From the IMG/VR virus record IMGVR_UViG_3300043463_000045, positions 38,690 to 102,689 of that record: a stretch of DNA of 64,000 bases, one strand, 5' to 3'. Position 1 is the first letter of the stretch; each line of letters opens with the position of its first letter. This DNA is from a virus. Below, piece after piece: positions 7,477-16,092 of the stretch. The notes beneath the pieces are model-generated. The model searched no databases and was not told where the DNA came from. It worked only from the letters and a program-made list of their open reading frames with translations. The position numbers were made by a program, and so were the translations under genes.

Positions 7477-7501
7477 GTAAGGTAAAGAAAGGAGTTATAA
7501 A

Positions 7502-7699
7502 ATGGATGATTGTAATAACTGTATGGAGAACCCAGATACTCCAATGATAAACGATTGCTGCAAAAACGAAAGTAATCATGTCTTTGCAGAAAAGTTCAAA
7601 GACATAATCACAGTGCAAGCAGGATTTTCATATACTGTTTACATCACATACTGCAAGTCTTGCGGTTCTGTGATTGATGCAAAAACTTGGATCGAATAA
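7502..7699 (+). CDS. Small cysteine-rich protein
   Basis: 65 residues; ATG 7502 after AAAGGAG. Seven cysteines, including CNNC at the N-terminus, a CC pair near residue 19 and CKSC near residue 53, consistent with one or two zinc sites. No named family. Confidence 0.65.
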   Translation: MDDCNNCMENPDTPMINDCCKNESNHVFAEKFKDIITVQAGFSYTVYITYCKSCGSVIDAKTWIE

Positions 7700-7710
7700 G
7701 AAAAAACATA

Positions 7711-7739
7711 TTGACACTGTTGTGTGTCTATGCTATGTT
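7711..7739 (+). promoter_or_regulatory. Sigma70-like promoter of the RNA ligase gene
   Basis: TTGACA 7711-7716, 17-nt spacer, TATGTT 7734-7739. Confidence 0.6.
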
Positions 7740-7766
7740 GCTTGAGTAAGACAGAGAGGCACCACC

Positions 7767-8894
7767 ATGAAATATAAGTTCCCTGAAATCCGCACTATCA
7801 ATGACGTGTTGCCTCATATTGAGGGCCGTGACGAGTTCATCGTTGCCGACAAGGGCGACTACACTGTCATCAACTATGCTGTGTCTATGATTGACACGTT
7901 TGACATGGATGGTCCCGAAGACCTTGGTGGTGCTATTCGTCGTGAATGTCGCGGCTTGATCTTTGACAAAGAAGGCAAACTGATTTCTCGTCCGTTTCAT
8001 AAGTTCTTCAACGTGAATGAACGTCCTGAAACGCAATCCAACGAGATTGATATTTCTGCTCCGCATACCATCATGGAAAAGATGGATGGTTCTATGATTC
8101 GTCCAGTTCCCCTGAATGGTTCGTTCCGTCTTGGCACCAAGATGGGGGTGACTGATATTGCAGAAGATGCAGAAAAGTTGCTGAACGAAGAACGGATTCA
8201 GTTCATTGAAATCATGATTGCCGACAACAAAACTCCTATCTTTGAGTATGTTGCTCCCGACAATCAGATTGTGTTGCCGTATGAAACCGCAGACTTGGTT
8301 CTGTTGGCTATTCGTGACAACTTGACTGGCGAATACGTTCCGTTCAATCGTCATGTTCCCTTCAATGTGGTTCCTGTCTATGGTTCGGTAAACGAATCGC
8401 TGTCGGACTACATTGCCAAGGCTCGTGAGCGTGAAAACCGCGAGGGCGACATCATTCGTTTTGCTGATGGTCATATGATCAAAATCAAAAACGACTGGTA
8501 TGTTCGTATTCACAAGACTTTGGACCGTGTGACGTTTGACCGTAACATCGTTGCTCTCATTCTGAATGAGGAAATCGATGATGCTGTTGGTCTGCTGCCC
8601 AATGCTACGAAAGAACGCATTGAGAAGTTTGAACAGCGGTTTGCTGAACGTTTGCATGCGCTGATTGAAGGTTATGATCGGTATTACAACACTGTTGTAG
8701 CTTCTGGTCTTGACCGTAAGCGTTATGCTCAAGAATGGATGCCTACGATTCAGAAGAATGACTCGTTTGCTCCGCAGTATGTGTTTGGTCGTTTCGTCGG
8801 CAAAGACGGTCGTGAAATGATCTTGAAGCACATTGAAAAGCACCTGACCACCAACACTCGGTGGGATGAGTGTGCCGTGTGGATGGGGATGTAA
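7767..8894 (+). CDS. rnlA: T4 Rnl1-type RNA ligase
   Basis: 375 residues, essentially the length of T4 Rnl1 (374). Nucleotidyl-transfer motif I is KMDGS (Lys105, the expected AMP-accepting lysine); upstream RRECRGLIFD (about 58-67) and the segment near 80 (HKFFNVNE) match the Rnl1 substrate region. In T4 this enzyme reseals tRNA anticodon loops cut by host nucleases such as PrrC. Its presence with the large phage tRNA set suggests defence against tRNA cleavage. No polynucleotide kinase partner is visible in this window. Confidence 0.95.
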   Translation: MKYKFPEIRTINDVLPHIEGRDEFIVADKGDYTVINYAVSMIDTFDMDGPEDLGGAIRRECRGLIFDKEGKLISRPFHKFFNVNERPETQSNEIDISAPHTIMEKMDGSMIRPVPLNGSFRLGTKMGVTDIAEDAEKLLNEERIQFIEIMIADNKTPIFEYVAPDNQIVLPYETADLVLLAIRDNLTGEYVPFNRHVPFNVVPVYGSVNESLSDYIAKARERENREGDIIRFADGHMIKIKNDWYVRIHKTLDRVTFDRNIVALILNEEIDDAVGLLPNATKERIEKFEQRFAERLHALIEGYDRYYNTVVASGLDRKRYAQEWMPTIQKNDSFAPQYVFGRFVGKDGREMILKHIEKHLTTNTRWDECAVWMGM

Positions 8895-8895
8895 G

Positions 8896-9102
8896 ATGAC
8901 TTGCATCCTCATTGCTGGCTTTTTTTGGCTCCAAATCGGAGATCACTCGTTTGTAAAGTTGGACAGTATTGACACCATCTATAACAACAACATAAAGTAT
9001 ATCATTGACGCAAACGGCGACTTAGTAGAATCACCAATCCCCGCAAAAGAAGTAATGGAAGTGCTGAAAACATGCGAACAAATCCCAACACCGAAGCAGT
9101 AA
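8896..9102 (+). CDS. Hypothetical small protein
   Basis: 68 residues from ATG 8896, two bases after the ligase stop, so likely read by the same ribosomes. Hydrophobic N-terminus (CILIAGFFWLQI) followed by a polar segment. Function unknown. Confidence 0.55.
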   Translation: MTCILIAGFFWLQIGDHSFVKLDSIDTIYNNNIKYIIDANGDLVESPIPAKEVMEVLKTCEQIPTPKQ

Positions 9103-9215
9103 ACGATGAGTTTGAAGATGAAGAAAACGAGTTCTTGAAACAGTTTATGAATCTTTATGCTGATGACATTGAGGAAATCCTTGAACTTTCTGAGATTCTT
9201 CAAAAAACACGTTGA
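9072..9215 (+). CDS. Hypothetical very small acidic protein
   Basis: 47 residues; overlaps the upstream gene by 31 nt in another frame. Strongly acidic with a helical end (DDIEEILELSEILQ). The ribosome-binding site is weak, so the call rests on the otherwise unexplained open space and the overlap pattern. Confidence 0.4.
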   Translation: MRTNPNTEAVNDEFEDEENEFLKQFMNLYADDIEEILELSEILQKTR

Positions 9216-9240
9216 CAGTGCTTTCTATCGCTGATAGGAT
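9212..9240 (+). promoter_or_regulatory. Sigma70-like promoter of the HD hydrolase gene
   Basis: TTGACA 9212-9217, 17-nt spacer, TAGGAT 9235-9240. A small dyad, CTATC/GATAG, lies in the spacer. Confidence 0.6.
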
Positions 9241-9264
9241 ATAACTGTAACAAAGGAGAAGAAG

Positions 9265-9726
9265 ATGAAAAAAGGTGAAATGCTCAGTAAGATGATTCTG
9301 ATTGCCACCAACGCCCATGATGGGCAGTTTGATCGTGGTGGCACTCCTTACATTCTGCATCCGATGAAAGTGATGCATTATCTGAAAACGAATGACGAAG
9401 AACTTCAGTGCATCGCTCTTGGTCATGACGTGATTGAAGACACGAAAGTAACTTACAAAGACTTGCGTGATGCTGGTATCAGTGAGCGTGTCATCAATGG
9501 TATTCGTGCGTTGACCAAAGTTCCTGGCCAGACGTATGAAGAATACAAAGAGGGTGTTTTCTCAAACGTTGATGCCATGAAAGTCAAGATGTGCGATCTT
9601 CGCCACAATACTGATGTTCGTCGCCTGAAAGGTGTGACTGAAAAGGATATTGTCCGTATGGAAAAATACCATCGGTTCTATCTTGAAATTATGGCAAAAC
9701 TTCAAGAAGTTGAAAAAGGGGGCTGA
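9265..9726 (+). CDS. HD-domain hydrolase, MESH1/SpoT-hydrolase type
   Basis: 153 residues. It has the HD signatures of the RelA/SpoT hydrolase and MESH1 group: AHDGQFDRGGTPYILHP (His32), GHDVIEDT (His54-Asp55) and CDLRHNTD (Asp111), the metal ligands. Such enzymes remove the 3'-pyrophosphate of (p)ppGpp; some act on NADPH or other nucleotides. No synthetase domain is present. In a phage it could lower alarmone levels or degrade a defence nucleotide; the substrate is inferred, not shown. Its stop codon sits in the loop of the terminator that follows. Confidence 0.85.
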   Translation: MKKGEMLSKMILIATNAHDGQFDRGGTPYILHPMKVMHYLKTNDEELQCIALGHDVIEDTKVTYKDLRDAGISERVINGIRALTKVPGQTYEEYKEGVFSNVDAMKVKMCDLRHNTDVRRLKGVTEKDIVRMEKYHRFYLEIMAKLQEVEKGG

Positions 9727-9740
9727 TGCCCCCTTTTTTT
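9713..9740. terminator. Bidirectional terminator between HD gene and phoH
   Basis: GGGGGC, loop TGAT, GCCCCC flanked by AAAAA and TTTTTTT, usable on both strands between convergent genes. Confidence 0.9.
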
Positions 9741-10491
9741 AGTCGTCTTCTCCGTATATTTTTAGAACTTCAACTACGGCAGGATGGCGTTCAACGTCCA
9801 TCATATCGAATCTGGAAATAGCAATATGTTTTAGGTTTGCCATTTCGTATCGTTTTACCAAGTCCATAAAATCGGAAAGACCATTCTCTGAAAATCCGCG
9901 ATCATGCTGCTTTAGGTCTCCGGTGACTATCATCTTAGTATTATTTCCGATACGTGTTAGAAGCATCTTCATTTGAGACTTGGTAGCGTTTTGCATTTCA
10001 TCTGCAATAATCCAAGAGTCTTCAAATGTTCTACCGCGCATATAAGCGAGTGGCGCGATTTCGATGATATGATTTTCTAACATCATCGTGATTTGATCTA
10101 CTGTGAAGTGTTTTTCAAGTATATCAAATATTGGTCTTGTCCAAGGAGCCATCTTTTCGTTTAGGTCTCCTGGTAAGAAACCATGTTGCTCGTCTACCGA
10201 TACGGCTGGACGAGTAATAACAATCTTCTTCACCTCTCTTTCCATAAAAGCCTTTACGCCCATCTGTGTGCAAAGAAGGGTCTTACCTGTTCCTGCTGGA
10301 CCAATCGCAAAAACTATGTTGTTTTGTGGGTCGGCCAACTGATATAGGTAATCTTCTTGTGCCACATTTCTGGGCAATATTGTTGGGATTGTTTTTCTGT
10401 GCAGAGGAACTACACCGCCATTTGATTCATACGAACGAGTCTCATGGCTGACTCGCTGTGGTTGTCGTTCAACACGCTTTTTTCGTGCCAT
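9739..10491 (-). CDS. phoH: PhoH-like ATPase
   Basis: 250 residues on the minus strand. Walker A GPAGTGKT (residues 64-71) and Walker B WIIADEMQ (near 165) of the PhoH P-loop family; the GDLKQHD element follows. PhoH proteins are ATPases with proposed RNA-related roles and are common in T4-like phages. The basic N-terminal 30 residues look unstructured. Good ribosome-binding site (GGAGG) upstream of ATG 10491. One of only three genes read leftward in the window. Confidence 0.93.
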   Translation of the reverse strand: MARKKRVERQPQRVSHETRSYESNGGVVPLHRKTIPTILPRNVAQEDYLYQLADPQNNIVFAIGPAGTGKTLLCTQMGVKAFMEREVKKIVITRPAVSVDEQHGFLPGDLNEKMAPWTRPIFDILEKHFTVDQITMMLENHIIEIAPLAYMRGRTFEDSWIIADEMQNATKSQMKMLLTRIGNNTKMIVTGDLKQHDRGFSENGLSDFMDLVKRYEMANLKHIAISRFDMMDVERHPAVVEVLKIYGEDD

Positions 10492-10580
10492 ATTTTTTCC
10501 TCCGTTGGGGGATTTTCAGATGAGTTTTTACTAACTCACTATTACTTATCATTTTTTCAATCAAAGGTTGCCATTATACC

Positions 10581-10808
10581 TTATTTTTTGGGAAGCATGA
10601 ACGTGTCACTGTTGATCAAATCTATCACTTTGTCACTCTCAACTAACTTTATGATAGTCTCAGTCAATACTATTTCGCGACGAATGAAAGACATTTTCTC
10701 TTGTAATTCAAGCAGTTGTTTGGTATAATATTCTAATTCAAGACGTTTGCGGTCTCTCATATCGTAAATTTCATCAATACTAATAATAAGTTTTGGGTTT
10801 TCAGTCAT
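10581..10808 (-). CDS. Small coiled-coil protein
   Basis: 75 residues from the ATG at 10808 (preceded by GGAGAAG); a longer frame to 10862 lacks a ribosome-binding site. Predicted coiled coil over roughly residues 15-55, rich in Glu/Leu/Lys. It lies upstream of phoH on the same strand and has its own late promoter at 10831-10838. Role unknown. Confidence 0.65.
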   Translation of the reverse strand: MTENPKLIISIDEIYDMRDRKRLELEYYTKQLLELQEKMSFIRREIVLTETIIKLVESDKVIDLINSDTFMLPKK

Positions 10809-10830
10809 AGGCTTCTCCATATTGTAAAAA

Positions 10831-10838
10831 TATTTATT
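10831..10838 (-). promoter_or_regulatory. Late promoter (minus strand)
   Basis: AATAAATA read leftward, 22 nt before the ATG at 10808. Confidence 0.55.
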
Positions 10839-10851
10839 ATTATAAACCATG

Positions 10852-10859
10852 GATAAATA
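10852..10859 (+). promoter_or_regulatory. Late promoter
   Basis: GATAAATA; the leader to ATG 10884 contains CGGAGAA. Arranged back to back with the leftward late promoter at 10831. Confidence 0.7.
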
Positions 10860-10883
10860 CATTATAATTGACGGAGAATATGT

Positions 10884-11402
10884 ATGTCAGAAATAGATAA
10901 TGAAGATGTTTTAGACAATCTACGAGATATTGATGCAAACGGAACTTTGCTTGATATGCTATTGGAATTTGAGCATGTCTTTGATAAGCAAGGGCTGTAT
11001 GTATATGATAACTGGAAATATGGCGAAGTAATAGAAGGTCCATCCCTTTCTCGTTACTGGCTTTATGTAAAGCTGATGTATCCATATAAGAAGATGCCAG
11101 ACCCAAAGGGTGCAAGACGTTTAGTGGAACTTGGCTGCGAAGTAGAGTTCAAAAAAGGCATTTTGAAAGTTCCCGTTGATGTCAAATCTCGCGAAGATTT
11201 GGATGAGAACAACAGACCAAAACTCAAGAAGCATAAAGTTTGGCTGATTGATGTATGGATGCCAAGACGTTTCATTGATGAGTTCACCGATGATAAAATC
11301 AATGTGGATGGTGATTCCGTTGATGTAGATGAACTAAACCAAGCATATGATGATGGACTTGATGATGAAACCAATATTGAAAATCAAGGAGGTTCAAAAT
11401 GA
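10884..11402 (+). CDS. Conserved T4-like phage protein of unknown function
   Basis: 172 residues. Central beta-rich domain with YWLYVKLMYPYKKMPDPKGA (about residues 53-72) and VWLIDVWMPRRFID near 114-127; acidic C-terminal tail. I recall similar proteins in T4-like marine phages but cannot name a function. First gene of the late operon running through clpA. Confidence 0.75.
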   Translation: MSEIDNEDVLDNLRDIDANGTLLDMLLEFEHVFDKQGLYVYDNWKYGEVIEGPSLSRYWLYVKLMYPYKKMPDPKGARRLVELGCEVEFKKGILKVPVDVKSREDLDENNRPKLKKHKVWLIDVWMPRRFIDEFTDDKINVDGDSVDVDELNQAYDDGLDDETNIENQGGSK

Positions 11403-11812
11403 AACGCCGTAAAATTGTAGAAGGTGTAGAAAAAGGCGACTTGCAATCCCTAGTGAAAAGGGACGTAAGTATTGCTGAGTTTGAACCAAAGACTGGTGGC
11501 GCAGATGAAGTTACCGTTCTTGCATTTTATGTTGCTGATGAACCACCAGCACAGGACTTGGCAGGGTTTATAGAAAAAGGCGCTACTAAAGTTATTGATA
11601 CCGAAGTTTCTCCAAACCCAGATGATTCGGGGTTCTACCTTGTTTTCATTGAAATCAAAAATAACTTGGAAATGATGAAAACGGTGTTTGAAATATTGCT
11701 AGATGCGGGGCAGCTATGCAATGTTGAAGAATGGAACCTACAGTTCTTTTCTGGAAGCAAAGTAACAATAACGGAGAAGCAAATCAAAGAATGGCTAAAG
11801 AAGAATCGATAG
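11399..11812 (+). CDS. Conserved T4-like phage protein of unknown function
   Basis: 137 residues, overlapping the upstream gene by 4 nt and the IF-1 gene by 22 nt. Beta-alpha pattern, C-terminus basic ([11 protein letters not shown]). Ends in TAG, one of the few amber stops in the window. Function unknown. Confidence 0.72.
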   Translation: MKRRKIVEGVEKGDLQSLVKRDVSIAEFEPKTGGADEVTVLAFYVADEPPAQDLAGFIEKGATKVIDTEVSPNPDDSGFYLVFIEIKNNLEMMKTVFEILLDAGQLCNVEEWNLQFFSGSKVTITEKQIKEWLKKNR

Positions 11813-12009
11813 AAGTTGAAGGTCAAGTAATTGACGTGTTGCCAAATGGTAGATTTCGTGTTAAACTTGACAATGGGCATGAAGTTGAAGGTATTTTGTC
11901 TGGTAAAATGAGAACCAATAATATCAAAGTGATATTGTATGACAAAGTAAAAATGGAAATGACCCCATATGATCTAAGTAAAGGTCGAATAACGTATAGG
12001 TATAAGTAA
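11791..12009 (+). CDS. infA: Translation initiation factor IF-1
   Basis: 72 residues, exactly the length of bacterial IF-1. The single OB-fold protein begins [11 protein letters not shown] and shows [26 protein letters not shown] and [16 protein letters not shown], the diagnostic IF-1 elements; the C-terminal KGRITYR is typical of alphaproteobacterial IF-1. It binds the 30S A site and assists initiation. The start lies inside the preceding gene. A phage-encoded IF-1 is unusual; it may bias initiation on phage (including leaderless) mRNAs, which is inference. Confidence 0.93.
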   Translation: MAKEESIEVEGQVIDVLPNGRFRVKLDNGHEVEGILSGKMRTNNIKVILYDKVKMEMTPYDLSKGRITYRYK

Positions 12010-12494
12010 TGTTTGCATTTAATAACATAAAGAAATATTTGATTGTTGGTTCAATCGTAACATTAGTATTGGGACTGGCATCGTTTGGTGCTTGGAAGTA
12101 TTATACATACACTCAGGATCAAATACAGACGTATCGCACTAATGCTGCACTTGCAGAACAAGCACAACAATCTGCCGAAGCAACTCTAAAAGAACTACAA
12201 AAAAACATAGAAGAAATTCGAACTGAATTTGAGAAAACCCAAAAAGATTTTTCCATTGCATCAGACCGCGTGGCAGCACTTGAAGAAAAACTAAGTGAGC
12301 ACGACCTTGGTTTTTTAGCACAATCAAAACCAAAGTTAGTAGAAAAAATCATTGACAAAGCAAGCCAAGATGTGCTAAGATGTTTTGAAATACAAAGTGG
12401 AAGCCCACTAACACAGGAAGAATTGAATGCTACGAAACCAAGTGAAATCAATCTCAGTTGCACTGACATTGCTAATCCCAATTACCGTCCTTAG
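12009..12494 (+). CDS. Inner-membrane spanin (Rz-like)
   Basis: 161 residues. N-terminal transmembrane helix (about residues 10-29) with cytoplasmic N-terminus, then a long Gln/Glu/Ala-rich coiled coil (35-100) and a C-terminal region with two cysteines. This is the i-spanin plan; the overlapping lipoprotein gene at 12427 fits the o-spanin. Together they would fuse inner and outer membranes at the end of lysis. Starts on the last base of the IF-1 stop. Confidence 0.75.
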   Translation: MFAFNNIKKYLIVGSIVTLVLGLASFGAWKYYTYTQDQIQTYRTNAALAEQAQQSAEATLKELQKNIEEIRTEFEKTQKDFSIASDRVAALEEKLSEHDLGFLAQSKPKLVEKIIDKASQDVLRCFEIQSGSPLTQEELNATKPSEINLSCTDIANPNYRP

Positions 12495-12795
12495 TGCTTG
12501 TTCTCCAAAGCCAGAACCAGTCACATACTCTGCGGTTCCAACTCCAAAGCCAGCATTGGTTTTGCCAAAAATATCAACCCTCAATCTAAAAACTGTTGAC
12601 TATATCGTTGTTACTCGTGAAAACGTAGATGAGGTATTCAACGACTTGGAAAAGAATGGTAAGTCTGTCGTTCTCTTTGCAATAGATGCAAATGGATATG
12701 AACAATTGAGCCTGAACATGGCAAGTGTTCTGGAACTTGTTTCACAACAAAAGAGTATCATTGCTGCGTATGAACGCTACTATGTCACCGACTGA
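12427..12795 (+). CDS. Outer-membrane spanin-like lipoprotein (Rz1-like)
   Basis: 122 residues overlapping the i-spanin gene by 68 nt in another frame, the classical Rz/Rz1 arrangement. Lipoprotein signal peptide with lipobox LSAC (Cys25), then a Pro-rich linker and a conserved periplasmic domain with YIVVTRENVDEVF and a C-terminal IIAAYERYY. Longer than lambda Rz1, but similar lipoproteins follow i-spanins in T4-like marine phages (from memory). Moderately sure of the role. Confidence 0.72.
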   Translation: MLRNQVKSISVALTLLIPITVLSACSPKPEPVTYSAVPTPKPALVLPKISTLNLKTVDYIVVTRENVDEVFNDLEKNGKSVVLFAIDANGYEQLSLNMASVLELVSQQKSIIAAYERYYVTD

Positions 12796-13168
12796 ATCAA
12801 TCAAACTATTTGAACTACCAACTAACTTCACATCCGATGAACTAAAACAACGATTCAATGAACTTGTCAAAAAATATCACCCAGACATTGGTGGCGATAC
12901 CGAAAAGTTTAGACAGATAGTTGAAGCGTATGAAACCTTATCCAATCTTCCGCCATCTTCCCAAATATTCAAAACGACAATATACACTTCTCACAAAGAG
13001 TTGAAAGACTATCTTGGAGAAAACATACTTATAGAAATTGATAAGTATCAAGTTGAAGTATTCGTTCCATATCAAACAAGAGTTGGCGATACCATCAAAG
13101 TAGAAAACATTTTGCCAAACCTAACCCTATTAGTGAAAATCAAGGACAAAAATGAGCAACCAACCTGA
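12782..13168 (+). CDS. Minimal DnaJ-type J-domain protein
   Basis: 128 residues from ATG 12782. J domain (about 5-58) with the intact HPD motif in KKYHPDIGG. The C-terminal 60 residues (VEVFVPYQTRVGDTIKV) resemble a DnaJ substrate-binding beta domain, so G/F and zinc regions are missing. It should stimulate a host DnaK ATPase and direct it to phage targets. Overlaps both the spanin lipoprotein gene and clpA, suggesting co-production with the unfoldase. Confidence 0.85.
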   Translation: MSPTESIKLFELPTNFTSDELKQRFNELVKKYHPDIGGDTEKFRQIVEAYETLSNLPPSSQIFKTTIYTSHKELKDYLGENILIEIDKYQVEVFVPYQTRVGDTIKVENILPNLTLLVKIKDKNEQPT

Positions 13169-15371
13169 CCGTGTAAATCTTTCCATTGAACGTGCAATTC
13201 AAAAAGCGACCGCACTTGCACATGAATACGTGACTTTGGAACACCTTCTCTATTCAATTCTGGAAGAAGATGATGTAATAGCCTTCCTCAATAAGATGCG
13301 AGTAGATGTTGGTTCTATCGTTTCAGACCTTGAAACCTTTTTGCGTGAACGCGATGACATTCCAAATGCAAATGGGCATGAACCAAGAAAAACACTTGCC
13401 CTTGACCGCGTATTCAACCGTGCTGTGACACAAGCTATCTTCTCTGGTAGCACAAAACTGGTATGCAAAGATATCTTTATTTCTTTACTGAGTGAAAAGA
13501 ACTCCTATGCATACTTCGTATTGAAGAAGCATGGTGCAGACCGCAACAAAGCAATTGAAATTATTACAAATGAACACAATGCGGCGGCTGGTCTATCTCC
13601 ACAGGGTGCTTCAGGTGGTGGAAATCAACAAATTCGCTTTGAAGACTTCTGCACCAACCTAAACCGCCAAGCATCAGAAGGTCTAATTGACCCAATCGTT
13701 GGCCGCACTCGTGAACTTACAGAAGTTGCAGAAGTTCTTGCTCGTCGCAAGAAGAACAATGTCATTATTGTTGGCGAACCAGGGGTTGGTAAAACTGCAA
13801 TCGCAGAAGGTCTTGCCCTTATGATTGTGGAAGGAACAGTTCCGCACACCCTAGAAGACAAGGTTGTCTATTCACTTGACGTGACTGCAATGGTTGCGGG
13901 AACCAAATATCGTGGCGAGTTTGAAGAACGTGCCAAGATTGTGTTTGACCAACTTGCCAAAAAAGACAACGCAATTCTGTTTATTGACGAAATCCATATG
14001 ATTATGGGCGCTGGTAATGCTGGCGGGTCTAACATTGACATTGCAAACCTTCTAAAACCATTGTTGGCAAGTGGAAAGCTGCACTGTATTGGTGCAACTA
14101 CCAGTGAAGAATACCGTGAGAACTTTGAAAAGGATCGTGCTCTACAGCGCCGTTTCCAGCGTCTGAATATTGACCAACCAAGCAATGCCGACACTAAGCT
14201 AATCCTTCGTGGGTTGCGCGAATACTACGAGGCATTTCATAATGTATCGTATGATGATAGTGCTCTTGACTTAGCCGTTGACTTGGCAGAACGATACATC
14301 TTCAACAGGTTCAACCCAGACCGTGCTATTGACGTTATTGACGTAGCGGGCGCACAAGCAAAGCTGCATAAGACTACTGACCGTATCACCGATGATGAAA
14401 TTCGCAAAGCAATTTCAAAAATTGCGAATATCTCTCTTGATATGATTGATGCAAAACAGAACACCAATTACGAAAAGCTAGAAGATAATATCAAGTCAAA
14501 AATCTTTGGACAAGATACGGCAGTTCAACAATTGACCGATGCAATCTTTGTTGCTAAAGCTGGTATGCGACCACGAAATAAACCAGTCGGTTCGTTCCTG
14601 TTTGTTGGACCAACTGGAACTGGTAAGACAGAAGTATGTCGTCAACTTGCTGACAACCTGAATGTCAAGCTGCGTAAGTATGACATGTCAGAATATATGG
14701 AATCCCATTCAGTATCAAAACTGATTGGCGCACCTCCTGGTTATGTCGGACATGCTGAAGGTGGAGTTGGTTCTGGTAAACTCATCAATGAAGTTGAAGA
14801 AACTCCAAACAGCATTGTTCTTCTTGACGAAGTTGAAAAGGCACATCCAAGTGTTATGAACCTTCTTCTTCAAGTTATGGATGATGGCAAGTTGACTTCT
14901 TCAACTGGTAAGACTGCTGATTTCAGTAACGTCATTCTTATTATGACTTCTAACCTTGGTGCTGCACAACGCTCAAAGCAAGCGATTGGATTTAGCAACA
15001 GCAACGATGATGCAAGTAAGATTGCGATTGAGAAGTTCTTCTCTCCTGAGTTTCGTAACCGCCTTGATGCAGTGGTTGAGTTCAAAAATCTGGACAAAGA
15101 CCATATTCTAATGATTGTTGACAAGGCAGTAAAAGAACTAAACACCATGCTTGAAGAAAAGAATATCAAAATTGTGCTCAGTGACGAAGCAAGGTCTTGG
15201 GTTTGCGATAAGGGATATCAGCCAAACATGGGCGCACGTCCTCTACAGCGGGTTGTTCATGACAGCATCAAGAAGCCAATCTCAAAAGAGATTTTGTTTG
15301 GTCGGCTTGTCAATGGCGGAACAGTAAATGTTTCAGTGAATGAGGAAGGATTGACATTTGAGTATGTTTAA
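13152..15371 (+). CDS. clpA: ClpA-like AAA+ unfoldase
   Basis: 739 residues (E. coli ClpA 758). N-terminal Clp repeat domain (1-140), first AAA+ module with GEPGVGKT (about 208-215) and Walker B AILFIDEIH, second module with GPTGTGKT (about 486) and IVLLDEVEKAHP. It lacks the ClpB middle domain. A tripeptide IGF at about 611-613 lies where ClpA carries its ClpP-docking IGL loop, so it may dock onto host ClpP; no clpP gene is seen here. Probably a phage-directed degradation or remodelling machine working with the adjacent J protein. Confidence 0.93.
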   Translation: MSNQPDRVNLSIERAIQKATALAHEYVTLEHLLYSILEEDDVIAFLNKMRVDVGSIVSDLETFLRERDDIPNANGHEPRKTLALDRVFNRAVTQAIFSGSTKLVCKDIFISLLSEKNSYAYFVLKKHGADRNKAIEIITNEHNAAAGLSPQGASGGGNQQIRFEDFCTNLNRQASEGLIDPIVGRTRELTEVAEVLARRKKNNVIIVGEPGVGKTAIAEGLALMIVEGTVPHTLEDKVVYSLDVTAMVAGTKYRGEFEERAKIVFDQLAKKDNAILFIDEIHMIMGAGNAGGSNIDIANLLKPLLASGKLHCIGATTSEEYRENFEKDRALQRRFQRLNIDQPSNADTKLILRGLREYYEAFHNVSYDDSALDLAVDLAERYIFNRFNPDRAIDVIDVAGAQAKLHKTTDRITDDEIRKAISKIANISLDMIDAKQNTNYEKLEDNIKSKIFGQDTAVQQLTDAIFVAKAGMRPRNKPVGSFLFVGPTGTGKTEVCRQLADNLNVKLRKYDMSEYMESHSVSKLIGAPPGYVGHAEGGVGSGKLINEVEETPNSIVLLDEVEKAHPSVMNLLLQVMDDGKLTSSTGKTADFSNVILIMTSNLGAAQRSKQAIGFSNSNDDASKIAIEKFFSPEFRNRLDAVVEFKNLDKDHILMIVDKAVKELNTMLEEKNIKIVLSDEARSWVCDKGYQPNMGARPLQRVVHDSIKKPISKEILFGRLVNGGTVNVSVNEEGLTFEYV

Positions 15372-16092
15372 GTATAAACGAATCAAAAAAGAAATCGTTA
15401 CAAAGCCATTTTACAAGAAGTATAAGTTTAGAATACGAACTAAACTTATATTCAACTTTTATGACAAATATTTGGAATACGCCCTAAATCCATCAACGAT
15501 GACTTCGGAAAAAAACAGAAGTTTTGGATATAGTGCTCATTTTACAGTTCGACATTACCCTTCAACAGAAGATGAATTGGCGCGTAGATTAGGATTACAT
15601 GACCAAATAGAAAAACTTTCACAGACAAACAAGGGTGAAATCAAAGTTCGCAATGACTCTATCCATACGTTGATCTATATAACGTCAAAAGAACTGTATG
15701 AGCAAATTAAAAACTTTGCAAACTACAGGGAGTTTGCAATAGATGAATGTGAGCCAGCATTTGAAGATTATGACGAAGTAAAGTCAAAACTTTCCGTAAC
15801 CGAAGAAGTAAGAAAATGTTTGTATTATGAGCGTCATCGTTATAAGATTACGATGATCGCTGGTCGCGATGTCGATCTTAAAGAAGTGGTTTCATTCAGA
15901 GAAATGGCTTCTTCATTGGAAAATATCTACATATCTCCAAATCTTGCAGAGGTAGATAAACGACGATATTGGCAATACTCTACATTAGCGGTTGCATGTG
16001 ACGATGAACAAACCGCAAGTTACTTGGCCATGATCGGTGGAGATATGGTCCTTTCAGTAAAACGAGCAGTGTTGATTGACGAACTAAAGTGA
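15364..16092 (+). CDS. Hypothetical protein
   Basis: 242 residues from ATG 15364, overlapping clpA by 8 nt. Very basic N-terminus (KYKRIKKEIVTKPFYKKYKF) and a mixed alpha/beta rest. No domain recognised; last gene of the IF-1/clpA operon. Confidence 0.7.
   Translation: MFKYKRIKKEIVTKPFYKKYKFRIRTKLIFNFYDKYLEYALNPSTMTSEKNRSFGYSAHFTVRHYPSTEDELARRLGLHDQIEKLSQTNKGEIKVRNDSIHTLIYITSKELYEQIKNFANYREFAIDECEPAFEDYDEVKSKLSVTEEVRKCLYYERHRYKITMIAGRDVDLKEVVSFREMASSLENIYISPNLAEVDKRRYWQYSTLAVACDDEQTASYLAMIGGDMVLSVKRAVLIDELK

Noticed and set aside
7728-8912. 394-codon ORF on the minus strand opposite RNA ligase
   Set aside because: Shadow of the ligase frame; product has no motif, no ribosome-binding site and the plus-strand ligase is certain.
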